Counted from the first letter of the stretch, positions 36,097 through 45,190 are shown. The stretch is 64,000 nucleotides of DNA from Candidatus Anammoxibacter sp. (GCA_021777055.1 JAIQZO010000044.1:140749-204748); one strand, 5' to 3'. Notes: a model not told the origin generated them from the letters alone. Numbers and translations are program-made.

Positions 36097-36375
36097 AACT
36101 TTAACACTATCAGTATAACAGATTACAATTGGTACAAATATTTTGAATATACAAAGATTAAACATACATTACCATCTGTATACAAATAACAAATAACTAC
36201 CTACATGAAATGTCACAAAGAAGTACGCTAATTTTGTAATTCCTTTCGTAAGTGTGATATAATTAATAATATCCCTCTACTATTCTGCTAAGACCAGTAG
36301 TAAGTGGAGAGAGTATCAATGTGTAAATAGTCATTCATTACAAATAAGGTTCAATAATTAAAAGGAGGGGTTAAA

Positions 36376-36555
36376 ATGATTACTATAGATATTGATAAAA
36401 AAGAGAAAGACGTATTGGAAAATGTCATAGAGAACTACCTGTCTGATCTAAGAATGGAGATAGCGGACACTGACAGTATGGAATTCAAGGAAGGACTAAA
36501 AGAGAAAAAAGGTGTACTAAATAAGGTGCTTACTGAACTAAAGAAAGCAGGTTAA
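36376..36555 (+). CDS. Small conserved-looking acidic/basic helical protein, 59 residues
   Basis: AAAGGAGGGG lies five to six bases before the ATG, one of the strongest ribosome binding sites in the window. The protein reads MITIDIDKKEKDVLENVIEN, then YLSDLRMEIADTDSMEFKEG and LKEKKGVLNKVLTELKKAG. It looks like two amphipathic helices joined by the ADTDSMEF turn. I recall similar short proteins (LSDLRMEI-DTD pattern) in many bacteria without assigned function. There is no membrane segment. It stands alone between repeat elements. Confidence 0.7.
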   Translation: MITIDIDKKEKDVLENVIENYLSDLRMEIADTDSMEFKEGLKEKKGVLNKVLTELKKAG

Positions 36556-36574
36556 AATGTCATTCTGCCAGGGA

Positions 36575-36748
36575 AAGGAGCATGTAATAACTTGCGTATG
36601 TAACACGCAAGTTTCCATTAGAATAGTTCAAGACTATGGGACTAAATCGGATATGTGTCCTTAGTTGTACTGCGGATCTGGTAATAGGCGTATGGATAAA
36701 GATAGTGTGTAAATCTGTAGAATATGCGGAATTTATTACATGCTCCTT
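36575..36748. repeat. Family D element, short copy
   Basis: The left end AAGGAGCATGTAATAACTTG(CGTATGTAAC) at 36575-36604 and the right end (TATGCGGAATTTATTACATG CTCCTT) at 36723-36748 are inverted. It is a 174-bp relative of 6271-6762, placed 20 bp after the small gene at 36376. Confidence 0.65.
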
Positions 36749-36783
36749 CATCTGGCATTAAAATAAATAACATTTCCAAGGCC

Positions 36784-37152
36784 TTAATCCAGCTTCTTTT
36801 GTTTCTTTGTATTTACCCTTTTTCTACTCCTTCTCTTTTGACTTCTAACTTTGGCGATTCGCTTCTTCTCTTCATCCGTATACCCCTTTTGCTGTCGCTC
36901 TATATGATCCAAGAGAATGCGCCTGGCAAAGAAACGGTTAAGAGCTTGGGAACGCTCCTTTTGGCATTTGATCTTTATACCGGTGGGAACATGATGAAGG
37001 GCTACGCCTGAAGACGTTTTATTTACCTTCTGACCTCCAGGCCCAGGGGAGCAGATGAAGGTCTCTACTATATCACTTTCCGATACATCCAGCTTCTGCA
37101 TTCGTTCAAGAAGCTCTTTCTCTTTTTTAGGAGATACATTAAAAACCGTCAT
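36784..37152 (-). CDS. Release-factor-like GGQ protein (ribosome rescue type)
   Basis: The 122-residue protein consists only of the peptidyl-tRNA hydrolysis domain of class I release factors. The catalytic motif is in CSPGPGGQKVNKTSSGVALH (residues about 33-52). It lacks the codon-recognition domains. The C-terminus is a strongly basic tail (KVRSQKRRSRKRVNTKKQKK), as in ArfB/YaeJ and mtRF-R (C12orf65) proteins that insert into the empty mRNA channel of stalled ribosomes. Role inferred: release of nascent chains from stalled ribosomes. The gene stands alone. Confidence 0.88.
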   Translation of the reverse strand: MTVFNVSPKKEKELLERMQKLDVSESDIVETFICSPGPGGQKVNKTSSGVALHHVPTGIKIKCQKERSQALNRFFARRILLDHIERQQKGYTDEEKKRIAKVRSQKRRSRKRVNTKKQKKLD

Positions 37153-37334
37153 GATATCTTTCGGGGTTTATTAGGAGTGGAAATATCTATAATAAATATT
37201 ATATTAGCGCTTAGTGCAGACTCATAGCTTTTGAATTAGCGCCTACGGTGGACTTTTTAGCTTTTGAAATCTTAATCGTACTCGTACACATAATATTAAT
37301 CCACACCCTACAATTAAGATTATGAACATTGCTT
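37153..37334. other. Intergenic DNA with dispersed motif fragments
   Basis: It contains GCGCCTACGGTGGACTTTTT and AATCTTAATCGTACTCGTAC plus an inverted AATTAAGATTATGA. These pieces are shared with 7085-7160, 38620-38700 and 59800-60190. No gene. Confidence 0.4.
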
Positions 37335-37612
37335 TTATTTGACCCTGAAAGGGTCGGATATACCAGCCCAGGGCAACGCCCTGGGGCAAAAACACAAAAA
37401 GATTTAGCCCTGTAAGGGCGTAACATAAATTGACAATGAATCTGGAAAACATGTTGCACCCATTCAGGGTGCGATTTAATGGTTACCTTTGACCCAGGGC
37501 GCTGCCCTGGGCTGGTATGTATAACCCCGTTGGGGTATTTTGTATATCTTTAAATCTTTCTATTTTAAGTTAACTGTAAATTTATAATCTTAATCTAAAA
37601 CCACGCACTGCT
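37335..37612 (+). repeat. Family F repeat (CCCAGGGC type), inverted partner at the right window edge
   Basis: It contains CCAGCCCAGGGCAACGCCCT at 37360 and GCGCTGCCCTGGGCTGGTAT at 37498, GTAAGGGCGTAACAT and CACCCATTCAGGGTGCGA between, then AACCCCGTTGGGGTATTTTG and TATCTTTAAATCTTTCTATT. The reverse complement of 63748-64000 matches over at least 220 bp. Short ORFs drawn through it are artefacts. Confidence 0.8.
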
Positions 37613-37866
37613 ATTAGGATTAAGACTACAGAGTAAAAGTTTTTGGTGGCCCTACCGAACCCAACATTAACAATAATTTGCAACTATTTCTCGGATAAGG
37701 AATTAAAATGAAAATCCCTATACTATCAAGTTATTTTGTTACACATCCTTAACCCATAAAGATTATTTACACAATATTGACGATCTGTTACAATCCAAAT
37801 AGTATTATTAAGTGGCTTTCGCATCTAAATCATTATATCAAATTTCTTATACAAAGGAGCTTACTT

Positions 37867-38541
37867 TTGCAGGTTTATAAGAAAATTACCCATATTCTTT
37901 ATGATATGGACGGCCTTCTGTTGAATACGGAATCGTTTTACACTGAAGTAACACAATCAATTGTCAGCCGTTATGGAAAGAAATTTGATTGGTCATTAAA
38001 ATCACAGATGATAGGAATGCGGTCCATTGATGCCGCACATATTCTGGTTGATACCCTTAACCTCCCCACCACAGCAGAAGAGTATCTCGAAGAGTGTGAA
38101 ACAAAACTAAAGGATATGTTTCCGCGAACACAGCCCTTACCGGGGGCTTTAGAGATTACTAATCATTTGAATAACGCATCCATTCCCCAGGCAGTAGCAA
38201 CAAGTTCAGATAGAAATATGTTCATTTTAAAGACTTCTCATCTCAAAGATTGGTTTGATATGTTTGCCTGTGTTGTAACCGGAGATTCTCCGGATGTAAA
38301 AAGAGGTAAACCTGCCCCGGATATTTTTCTGAGCGCGGCAAATAAATTGGGAGCAAACCCGGAAGAGTGTCTGGTATTTGAAGACGCCCCATCAGGAATG
38401 GAAGCGGCCTTAAATGCAAATATGAATGTTGTGGTAGTTCCTGACCCAGCTATGGATAAAACCGTTTATAAAGAAGCCCACCAGATTTTGAATTCCCTCT
38501 CAGAGTTTCAGCCAGAACTATGGGGCATGCCTCCATTATGA
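37867..38541 (+). CDS. HAD-family phosphatase resembling eukaryotic pseudouridine-5'-phosphatase (HDHD1/GS1-like)
   Basis: The frame is open from 37777, but AAAGGAG at 37853-37859 sits seven bases before a TTG at 37867, which I take as the start (224 residues). HAD motifs: I, YDMDGLLLNTE (nucleophile and acid/base aspartates); II, ATSSD; III, lysine in KRGKPAPDIF; IV, VFEDAPSG. The cap region (FDWSLKSQMIGMRSIDAAHI, TKLKDMF) and the C-terminus (LNSLSEFQPELWGMPPL) recall animal HDHD1 (DVKSLVMGKK..., LNSLQDFQPELFGLP). The likely reaction is dephosphorylation of pseudouridine 5'-phosphate or a sugar phosphate. The substrate is inferred only. Confidence 0.85.
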   Translation: MQVYKKITHILYDMDGLLLNTESFYTEVTQSIVSRYGKKFDWSLKSQMIGMRSIDAAHILVDTLNLPTTAEEYLEECETKLKDMFPRTQPLPGALEITNHLNNASIPQAVATSSDRNMFILKTSHLKDWFDMFACVVTGDSPDVKRGKPAPDIFLSAANKLGANPEECLVFEDAPSGMEAALNANMNVVVVPDPAMDKTVYKEAHQILNSLSEFQPELWGMPPL

Positions 38542-39601
38542 TACGCATTTATATACTTACATATACTTAACGGAAAAGAAATGGGCATTTTTTTTATTTG
38601 CTCCTTTTGAGTACTCTTTGCTTTTAAAATCATAATCATACTCTTAATCTTAAGATTAATCAGTACACTGCGATTATGATTATGAGTACGAGTAAGGCTA
38701 TGGATGTTTATTGCCCAAAGCCCACCAAGCATAACTATAAAATGAAAATTTCTATACTATTAAATTAGCTCCTTCAGTGTACTCTTTGCCATAGACTAAC
38801 TTTAAGTACTTTTCTGCTGCTGGTTCAAGTCTCCGACTTGAACTAATCTGACATTAACAATACTCTGTATGGTTTTGCTTATTAGGCACAAAAAATTGCC
38901 TCTATAAACATAAATCTCTTTTACTCGCAACAAAGTTGCGTTAAAGTCCGATCTGGAGATTTGAAGCAACGGTCCCTTCACCCTGAGTTTTGTTATGGTA
39001 CATCTATAACCTGAGTCAAAACGAAACTTCCCACACCACACAACCACATCATAACTCACAATTTCACAACGGCTTACCGGAGCACAAACTCTTAACAACT
39101 GCTTACATCTAAACAAGTTAAGTTTAACCAAGAAGATGCATAAATGAAACGTTATTGTATTTTGCACAATAATGTTCCATTTATACACATATACTTTACC
39201 CAATTCCACCCCATGAACAATACGGCATACAAATAAACAGAATGATAGGTGTCAGATTCTTGACTGTTTAACTAATATCTTACACCTTCTTAATCCTTAA
39301 CAAACATAAGCTTCACACACATAACACCATGCCGTATATAATGTTACAGAAACACATGCATAAAAAAACAATCTTTCAGAACGCCACCAAAACATGATTG
39401 GCATGGAATGTGCGGTAATATTTATTGGAAATTGGATAAGAAACGATCCCTTTCTGATATAATACTCAAATTGAGTATAAATATTTAATTTCTGCCCCGA
39501 ATGAATTATACTTATCAAGGGCATAAATATCAAAATACTGTATTTTTTTAATTATTGGTATAACAAAATCATTGTTATACCACATTTTCCGCGAGGTTTT
39601 A
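38542..39601. repeat. Long intergenic region made of repeat fragments
   Basis: It contains an inverted motif near 38625-38695 (AATCATAATCATACTCTTAA and its complement around CGATTATGATTATGAGTACG), AATGAAAATTTCTATACTAT (38742) and GGTTCAAGTCTCCGACTTGA (38822) shared with the family D element. From 38880 to 39560 it is AT-rich with no convincing ORF; a 135-codon reverse frame there has no protein-like composition. GTATAACAAAATCATTGTTATAC near 39557-39579 is a palindrome just before the next gene. Confidence 0.45.
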
Positions 39602-39988
39602 ATGAAAGGCTGGTCATTTTTTTTCTTGTTTTCCTGTACTCTAGTTTTTCTTCCAGTATCAACCCATGCAGCAAGGTTATCTAATTACAAAGGCTGGGAA
39701 AAAGTGGAAGTTTTAGCCACTGCGTATTGCCCATGTAGCAAATGCTGTGGAAAACATGCAAACGGAGTTACAGCAATCGGGAATAATGCCTATACTAAAG
39801 GTGTTGCGGTAGATAGATCCATTATTCCTTTAAAATCAACGGTAAAGATCCCGGGATATGGGATTGTCACGGCAGATGATGTAGGTGGTGCAATCAAAAG
39901 AAACCGCATTGATGTCCGCTTTAACAGCCACAAAAAAGCTTTAAAATGGGGCAGACAAACCCTAGTCGTCTACTATAAAACACCGTAA
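39602..39988 (+). CDS. Exported 3D-domain protein
   Basis: The frame opens at 39572, but the ATG at 39602 has GAGG seven bases upstream and begins a standard signal peptide (MKGWSFFFLFSCTLVFLPVSTHA, cleavage after AHA/A). The mature part has the 3D (three-aspartate) fold: EVLATAYCPCSKCCGKHANG, GVAVDRSIIPLKSTVKIPG, TADDVGGAIKRNRIDVRF. The aspartates of the motif are in VDRS, ADDVGG and IDVRF. Such domains occur in peptidoglycan lytic enzymes (MltA-like, Rpf-related). The four cysteines in CPCSKCC are unusual and could form disulfides or bind metal. Length 128 residues; likely periplasmic. Confidence 0.8.
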   Translation: MKGWSFFFLFSCTLVFLPVSTHAARLSNYKGWEKVEVLATAYCPCSKCCGKHANGVTAIGNNAYTKGVAVDRSIIPLKSTVKIPGYGIVTADDVGGAIKRNRIDVRFNSHKKALKWGRQTLVVYYKTP

Positions 39989-40010
39989 CAAACATGGGAC
40001 AGGTCCAAAA

Positions 40011-40047
40011 TTAGGAGGTATGTAATAATAACTTACATACCTCCTAA
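40011..40047. terminator. Perfect 15-bp palindrome downstream of the 3D-domain gene
   Basis: TTAGGAGGTATGTAA, loop TAATAAC, TTACATACCTCCTAA. It follows the stop by 23 bases and could end transcription, although no T run follows. Its AGGAGGTATGTAA arm also resembles the ends of family D elements, so it may be a minimal relative of those. Confidence 0.5.
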
Positions 40048-40206
40048 CGAAAGACAAAAGAAGAAATATCTAATCTCTTCACGTTTGAAACATCACCATC
40101 AACATACCCGATTTACTCTCATTTGTACCATTACATAATAGGAGTTAAAAAATTGAAACATTTTACTCTGCAAAATGCTAACCGGATATTGCTGATTTAA
40201 GTTCGT

Positions 40207-41376
40207 TTATATCCAAAGACCCGGAATTATTTTGCCGCATTTGCAGAGCCCAAGTTCTAGATTATTCTTGTGGATGTGATACCCTTCTCTATTGATAATG
40301 GTTTTTTTGCAATGGGGACAGATAGTGTCCTCCGCATTATGACCTGGGATATTTCCCACGTAAACAAATTGAAGCCCTGCGTTAATTGCTGTTTCCCTTG
40401 CCTTTACCAGAGTCTCCACCGGAGTGGGAAAAAGCATTTTTAGTTTATAATCAGGATGAAACCGGGAAAGATGAAGTGGAGTATATTCCCCCAACTCTTT
40501 TACTATCCACTCGCACATCCTTTTTATATCATCAAGATCGTCTGAAAGCGTTGGGACCATAAGCCTTGTTATCTCAATCCAAACGCCTTCATCTCTCATA
40601 ATCTTCAAACAATTCAAGACAGGAGCGAGCGTTGCCTTGCTAACCTTTTTGTAAAAACTGTTTTCAAAACTCTTAAGGTCCACGTTAGCAGCATCAATAA
40701 CTTTACAAAGCCTTTGAAGAGGCTCTTTATTTATATATCCGGCAGTCACAAGCACGTTTTTGATACCACGCTCTTTTGCAATCATTGCCGAATCAATGAC
40801 ATATTCATAATAGATAATCGGGTCTGAGTATGTATACGCAATTGACGGAATCTTTCTCGCACTTGTAGCGACTACCAGTTCCTCAGGTGGCAGATCATAG
40901 TTTTTCGTATCCCTTGGACGGGACTGGGATATCTCCCAATTCTGGCAGTTCAGGCAACGAAGGTTGCACCCTGCCGTTGCAATTGAGAGTATGGGGGTGG
41001 AAGGAAGATAGTGAAACAGAGGTTTCTTTTCTACCGGATCAATGTGTACAGCACACGGATTTCCATACGCAACCGTATAGAGCTTCTTCTGTTTTACCAC
41101 TCTCGTCCTGCAAAACCCCCTGTCATTTTCCCTTAGAATGCATTCATGAGGACAAAGATTACACTTTATCATTTTCTTATAATGCTCATAGTGATCAGCC
41201 TCCTTTGACCATTTATCCAAAGTCTCCGGAGCATCGTTATAAAAGCCGCTCTGAACACCATAATCCGGATCACTAATAACAAAATCATTAAATGTTTTTA
41301 TACCAAGGGCAATCCCACATCCTCCCACAACGCATCTTTTAATAAATTTTCTACGTTTATAAGATTTACTACTCAT
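40207..41376 (-). CDS. AmmeMemoRadiSam-type radical SAM enzyme with twin-arginine N-terminus
   Basis: The start is set at the ATG at 41376: a GGAGG lies eight bases upstream and it overlaps the stop of the preceding gene. Residues 1-25 read MSSKSYKRRKFIKRCVVGGC, a twin-arginine-like signal followed by a hydrophobic stretch. A cysteine-rich N-domain follows (CNLCPHECIL, GFCRTR). The radical SAM cluster motif is CNLRCLNCQNW near residue 145, then YTYSDPIIYYEY, LVTAGYINKEPL and VDLKSFE. The C-terminal region carries extra pairs CPHCKK and CKCGK. The family is widespread with Memo and AMMECR1 proteins; neither is adjacent here. It overlaps the membrane gene upstream by 8 bases, so both are made together. 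An exported radical SAM enzyme would be highly unusual. Confidence 0.88.
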   Translation of the reverse strand: MSSKSYKRRKFIKRCVVGGCGIALGIKTFNDFVISDPDYGVQSGFYNDAPETLDKWSKEADHYEHYKKMIKCNLCPHECILRENDRGFCRTRVVKQKKLYTVAYGNPCAVHIDPVEKKPLFHYLPSTPILSIATAGCNLRCLNCQNWEISQSRPRDTKNYDLPPEELVVATSARKIPSIAYTYSDPIIYYEYVIDSAMIAKERGIKNVLVTAGYINKEPLQRLCKVIDAANVDLKSFENSFYKKVSKATLAPVLNCLKIMRDEGVWIEITRLMVPTLSDDLDDIKRMCEWIVKELGEYTPLHLSRFHPDYKLKMLFPTPVETLVKARETAINAGLQFVYVGNIPGHNAEDTICPHCKKTIINREGYHIHKNNLELGLCKCGKIIPGLWI

Positions 41377-44293
41377 AAATGCGGTCCTCCTTCTTATCAC
41401 TAAACCAGTACATTTCAATCTTTGATCTCAATCTTGAAACTACGTTAACAGGGCAAAAAACGTTACAAAAACTTCTCCTGATAACAATAGATGCCCATAA
41501 AATAATAAAGGCAGCAATTATTACACTTACACTTGTAGTATAGTTATTTTTAAAGAAAAATGTATGCCAATCTTCACCTTTTGATGTTACTGAATTAAAA
41601 TCTATTTCTGTCTTAAAATAGAAGAAACCAATTGCAATAAACATAGAATAAGAGATTAATGGTACTATCTTTGATGTTATCCCCTTCTTGGTCTTAAATG
41701 TTGCAGAATGACACTCTTGCAAAGTACCTAGAGGGCAAAAACTATAACACCAGCTATTCCTTCTAATATTCATAAGAAGGGCCGCAGGGACAAGATAAGG
41801 ACGAATTACACCAAAAACACATTTTCTGGGACAAACATGACAAAAAACATAAGGAACTTTAAAGTAGCACCGGAAGATCGGAAAGAAAGCGATAAAAGAG
41901 AATATAAAGAAATTAAATATGGTAAAAGGACGAATACCTGCTAATCGAAATATATCCCTTGAAAACTTCTCCCATTTTACAGGTACTATCTTATAATCCA
42001 TTGCAAGAAAGAGACCTAAACCCAGCAATATTAATACCAGATAAAGGTAGAGTTGCGACAAGGAGAGGCCATAAAGTAAAATCCCCGTATCTTCAAAATA
42101 GATCATACCGCCAAGAGAGACAAAAACAAATGAGAGAACAACAAATAAGAATAACTGCGAAAATCGTTCATAAATCTTAAAATGTCTACAAGACCAGTCT
42201 TTTAAAACAACAAGGGAGAGAGAAAATAGTTTAATAAAACCGAGAATGAAACAACTCTCTCTCATACCCACCAATGGTATAACAAATGCACCAATGACAA
42301 ATGCACCTATAGAAGAGCCTAGAAAATCAAAGACAAAGAGATATGCTGAAACATTCCTCGCCTCTTCCTGCTTAAAAAAATTTGAAACGAAAACAAACTC
42401 CGCCCCAAGAATAAATCCAACAGACAAATTAAATATAGCAAATATTAGAGGTGGAATATTAGTTGACAGAAAAAAAACGGGTAAAATGAGACACAACACC
42501 ACAAGCATTGACTCAAGAATAACAAAATGTCTCTTTTTGTTAACAGGAAATCTTGAAAAGAATATAGCGCCAATAAGAGTACCGATAAAGAGAGCCGTTA
42601 TAAGTACGCTTAAATAGTTATAAAGATAACCATGGCTGATTTGAAACGTTACTAAAAGAATAATCTGCAGGCCCATACCTGAAAATCCACTAGAGTATAC
42701 TGAACTTGTAAGAGCATACTCACCCATGCCTTTAAACAATATAATCGATACAAAAAAGGCAAAGACAATAAACATGATGGGAAAGAGAAATCCCTTGCCA
42801 AATCTTTCAAACCAATACTGCAGATGAATAAAGTAGGTTGAAGGTCTAAAGTCATAATTAATAGAAGCATCTTTCTTTGCCATATCTTTAACCGATGCCA
42901 TTCTGTCTTCAGTTAAGATACCTTTTAGATATTTCTCATTGGTATACCTTGTATCAATATTTTTTTGCTCTATTAAATAAGAGATATCTTCAATAAGTGG
43001 TATATTTGAAGCAATAAAGTAGTTTTTACCTCCAGGCACTATCATTGTCTCAGGAAATACAGATTTCAAGGTCTTATATACCGAAGAGGTCAAAAGGGAA
43101 AGCCTTTCACCGGAATAGTTAGCAGAGCTTGGAAGGGAAAAGGAGAAAACACCACCATTTCTCAGTGCGCCTTTAACATCTTCAAAAAATTCATATGTAT
43201 AATATCGGTTTAGATTAGCAGTTGCCGGAGGTGGAAGATTTATCAAGATAGCATCATACTCGTGCTCTTTTAGGCGGATAAATACCCCGGGGTCATCAAT
43301 TATCAAAGATACTTTTTCTTCCCCTCTAAAGGTAAAGAACTTTTTATAAAGCGCCGTTAACCATGGATTTTTCTCTACATAATCAACCTTATCAATACTT
43401 TTATATTTCAATGACTCTTCAATTACACCTTGAAACGCCCCACCCACAAGAAGAAGCGTCTTAAGATTTTTGACTTGTGAAAGGCCGTAATGAACACCTT
43501 CTTCTTTTGATATTGTCTCCTGATCAGAGGAGAATGGTTTACCGTTTTCAAAGAAATTTATCTGACCATCTTTTTTTGTTACGGTTAGCTTTCCATAGGG
43601 GTTTGATTCGTGATACAGGATCTCATGCCCACTAAATGCGATCCCTAAGAACCATTTTTCTATGTCAAACTGTAAAAATGTAATTAAAGCCACAATAGAA
43701 ATGAAAACCGCAATAGCTTTTTTTGTCCCTTTTAAAGATACCCCCATGAGAACAAGGTTCAGCATGCAAAGAAAGAATAACGTTTCAACAGAAGAGAAAA
43801 AATAGACAAAAAGAAAGCTAAAAACAATACCGCCAATGATATCACCCACGACATCCCATAAATAAACCCTTCCGGTCTTCTCCCCTCCTTTAAAATCGAT
43901 AAAGCCTTCGGAAAACAAATTTAGCAAAAGTCCCGATAAGAGACAAAATGGCAACAAAAAGAGAAGAGAAAAGAGAAATATATGGAGAGGACCTATCTCT
44001 GCCCCGGAAACAAAAAATATCCCTGATGTTCTAATCATCACAAACTGGATACTTGGAAATACGGCAAGGAGAAGGAATGACAAACTAAAGAACCATCTAC
44101 ATCTTGATAACCGCCCAAAGAACCGGCCTAAAAAAGCACCAATCCCTGTTAGAATTGTCCAACTACCTAGAATCACCCCTAATATAAGCTCATTCTGTGA
44201 GAAAAGGGTAAGAAACTCCCTCATCATCACAAACTGAGTTATTGCAGCCGTGATTCCAAGGGAAATTACAAATATTACCGGCCGATTGTTCAT
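41369..44293 (-). CDS. Membrane spermidine-synthase-like protein fused to a NapH-type 4Fe-4S module
   Basis: The 974-residue protein has, in order: about seven membrane spans (residues 5-215) of the spermidine synthase-like membrane family; a soluble Rossmann domain (about 225-450) with YHESNPYGKLTVTKKDGQIN, LLLVGGAFQGVIEES and VDYVEKNPW; about seven more spans (490-700); and a C-terminal membrane part (740-960) with CHVCPRKC, CYSFCPLGTLQECH and CNVFCPVNVVSRL, the cysteine motifs of NapH/NosR-like quinol-linked iron-sulfur proteins. It couples an aminopropyltransferase- or methyltransferase-like fold with electron transfer at the membrane. The radical SAM gene overlaps its 3' end by 8 bases. 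The reaction is unknown; the fusion suggests electron supply to the partner. Confidence 0.85.
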   Translation of the reverse strand: MNNRPVIFVISLGITAAITQFVMMREFLTLFSQNELILGVILGSWTILTGIGAFLGRFFGRLSRCRWFFSLSFLLLAVFPSIQFVMIRTSGIFFVSGAEIGPLHIFLFSLLFLLPFCLLSGLLLNLFSEGFIDFKGGEKTGRVYLWDVVGDIIGGIVFSFLFVYFFSSVETLFFLCMLNLVLMGVSLKGTKKAIAVFISIVALITFLQFDIEKWFLGIAFSGHEILYHESNPYGKLTVTKKDGQINFFENGKPFSSDQETISKEEGVHYGLSQVKNLKTLLLVGGAFQGVIEESLKYKSIDKVDYVEKNPWLTALYKKFFTFRGEEKVSLIIDDPGVFIRLKEHEYDAILINLPPPATANLNRYYTYEFFEDVKGALRNGGVFSFSLPSSANYSGERLSLLTSSVYKTLKSVFPETMIVPGGKNYFIASNIPLIEDISYLIEQKNIDTRYTNEKYLKGILTEDRMASVKDMAKKDASINYDFRPSTYFIHLQYWFERFGKGFLFPIMFIVFAFFVSIILFKGMGEYALTSSVYSSGFSGMGLQIILLVTFQISHGYLYNYLSVLITALFIGTLIGAIFFSRFPVNKKRHFVILESMLVVLCLILPVFFLSTNIPPLIFAIFNLSVGFILGAEFVFVSNFFKQEEARNVSAYLFVFDFLGSSIGAFVIGAFVIPLVGMRESCFILGFIKLFSLSLVVLKDWSCRHFKIYERFSQLFLFVVLSFVFVSLGGMIYFEDTGILLYGLSLSQLYLYLVLILLGLGLFLAMDYKIVPVKWEKFSRDIFRLAGIRPFTIFNFFIFSFIAFFPIFRCYFKVPYVFCHVCPRKCVFGVIRPYLVPAALLMNIRRNSWCYSFCPLGTLQECHSATFKTKKGITSKIVPLISYSMFIAIGFFYFKTEIDFNSVTSKGEDWHTFFFKNNYTTSVSVIIAAFIILWASIVIRRSFCNVFCPVNVVSRLRSKIEMYWFSDKKEDRIYE

Positions 44294-44429
44294 AAAAACT
44301 TTACTAATTGGTTTTAACGGTTATCTTTTTTATAATATCTGTAAGGGTTCAAGATCTTGAACCCCTACAAAATAGGCGATTTACTAGTTTCGTGTAAACT
44401 GTTACTCTGTTTTTAGAAAGGCGATAAAC

Positions 44430-44987
44430 ATGAATGATATTAATATTTTTCAGGATGAATTTGGTGCTCCTATTCCTGGTGCTCGTGAAAAAATCAGGAA
44501 TGATGTTGGGCCGTGGGCCAAAGAATTTATTCGCAAATCTCCATTCCTAGTTTTTGCATCCAGCAACGAAAGCGGTCAATGCGATGCTTCCCCTAGGGGT
44601 GGAAAGCCAGGGTTTGTTAAAATTGTTGATGATAAACATTTGATTCTTCCTGATATTGAAGGAAACAAACTATTCCAAACATATAAGAATATCTACAGCA
44701 ACAACAATGTTGGACTCATCTTTTTCATCCCCGGAATTGAAATCACTGCTCGCGTAAACGGTACAGCAGAGAGGTTAACCCAAGAACAGATAGAGGAGAG
44801 AGGCATAAAGCTAGATGTATTTGACCCTGATGATGAAGCAAGAATTATACAAGGGCTTTATATTACCGTTAACGAATCATATGTTCATTGCCCAAGGGCA
44901 CTACTGTTTTCAAGGATCTGGGACACAGATCAAATCAACAATAACAGAGAAACACCACCAATAGGTAAATGGAAACCAGGAACTTGA
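44430..44987 (+). CDS. PPOX-class flavoprotein (MSMEG_1061-like)
   Basis: This 185-residue protein matches the FMN-dependent PPOX group that starts IFQDEFGAPIPGAREKIRND and has SNESGQCDASPRGGKPGFVK, LPDIEGNKLFQTYKNIYSN and a C-terminal HCPRALLFSRIWD. The split barrel binds FMN and reduces or senses small molecules; the substrate is unknown. A GGCG lies before the ATG, so initiation looks weak. It diverges from the 974-residue membrane gene upstream and is followed by an inverted-repeat element. Confidence 0.82.
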   Translation: MNDINIFQDEFGAPIPGAREKIRNDVGPWAKEFIRKSPFLVFASSNESGQCDASPRGGKPGFVKIVDDKHLILPDIEGNKLFQTYKNIYSNNNVGLIFFIPGIEITARVNGTAERLTQEQIEERGIKLDVFDPDDEARIIQGLYITVNESYVHCPRALLFSRIWDTDQINNNRETPPIGKWKPGT

Positions 44988-45010
44988 TCTAAACATTTTT
45001 TGCAAGATTA

Positions 45011-45190
45011 GGATTTGTCAGATAATTACCTTTACATTTCTGTTTCTATGTTTAGATAATCTTTGTTCAATCTTCCATTGCAAAATCATCAACCTATCTA
45101 AGGTTACCCTTTCAATTTTGTGCAATTAGCTGGAACAAATCAAAACTAACTTTGTTCGCATAAATATAAAAGTAATTATCTGACAATCTT
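45011..45190. repeat. Inverted-repeat element of 180 bp with 15-bp perfect cores
   Basis: The perfect core TTGTCAGATAATTAC (45015-45029) is matched by GTAATTATCTGACAA (45172-45186). Similarity extends a few bases on both sides (GGATTTGTCA / TGACAATCTT). The interior has no ORF of note. Confidence 0.6.

Noticed and set aside
37211..37459. Two overlapping reverse-strand reading frames of 69 and 82 codons
   Set aside because: They run through the family F repeat; their sequence only reflects its CCCAGGGC palindromes.
38802..39209. Reverse-strand reading frame of 135 codons
   Set aside because: Composition is not protein-like, it covers a GGTTCAAGTC hairpin shared with a repeat, and it has no ribosome binding site.
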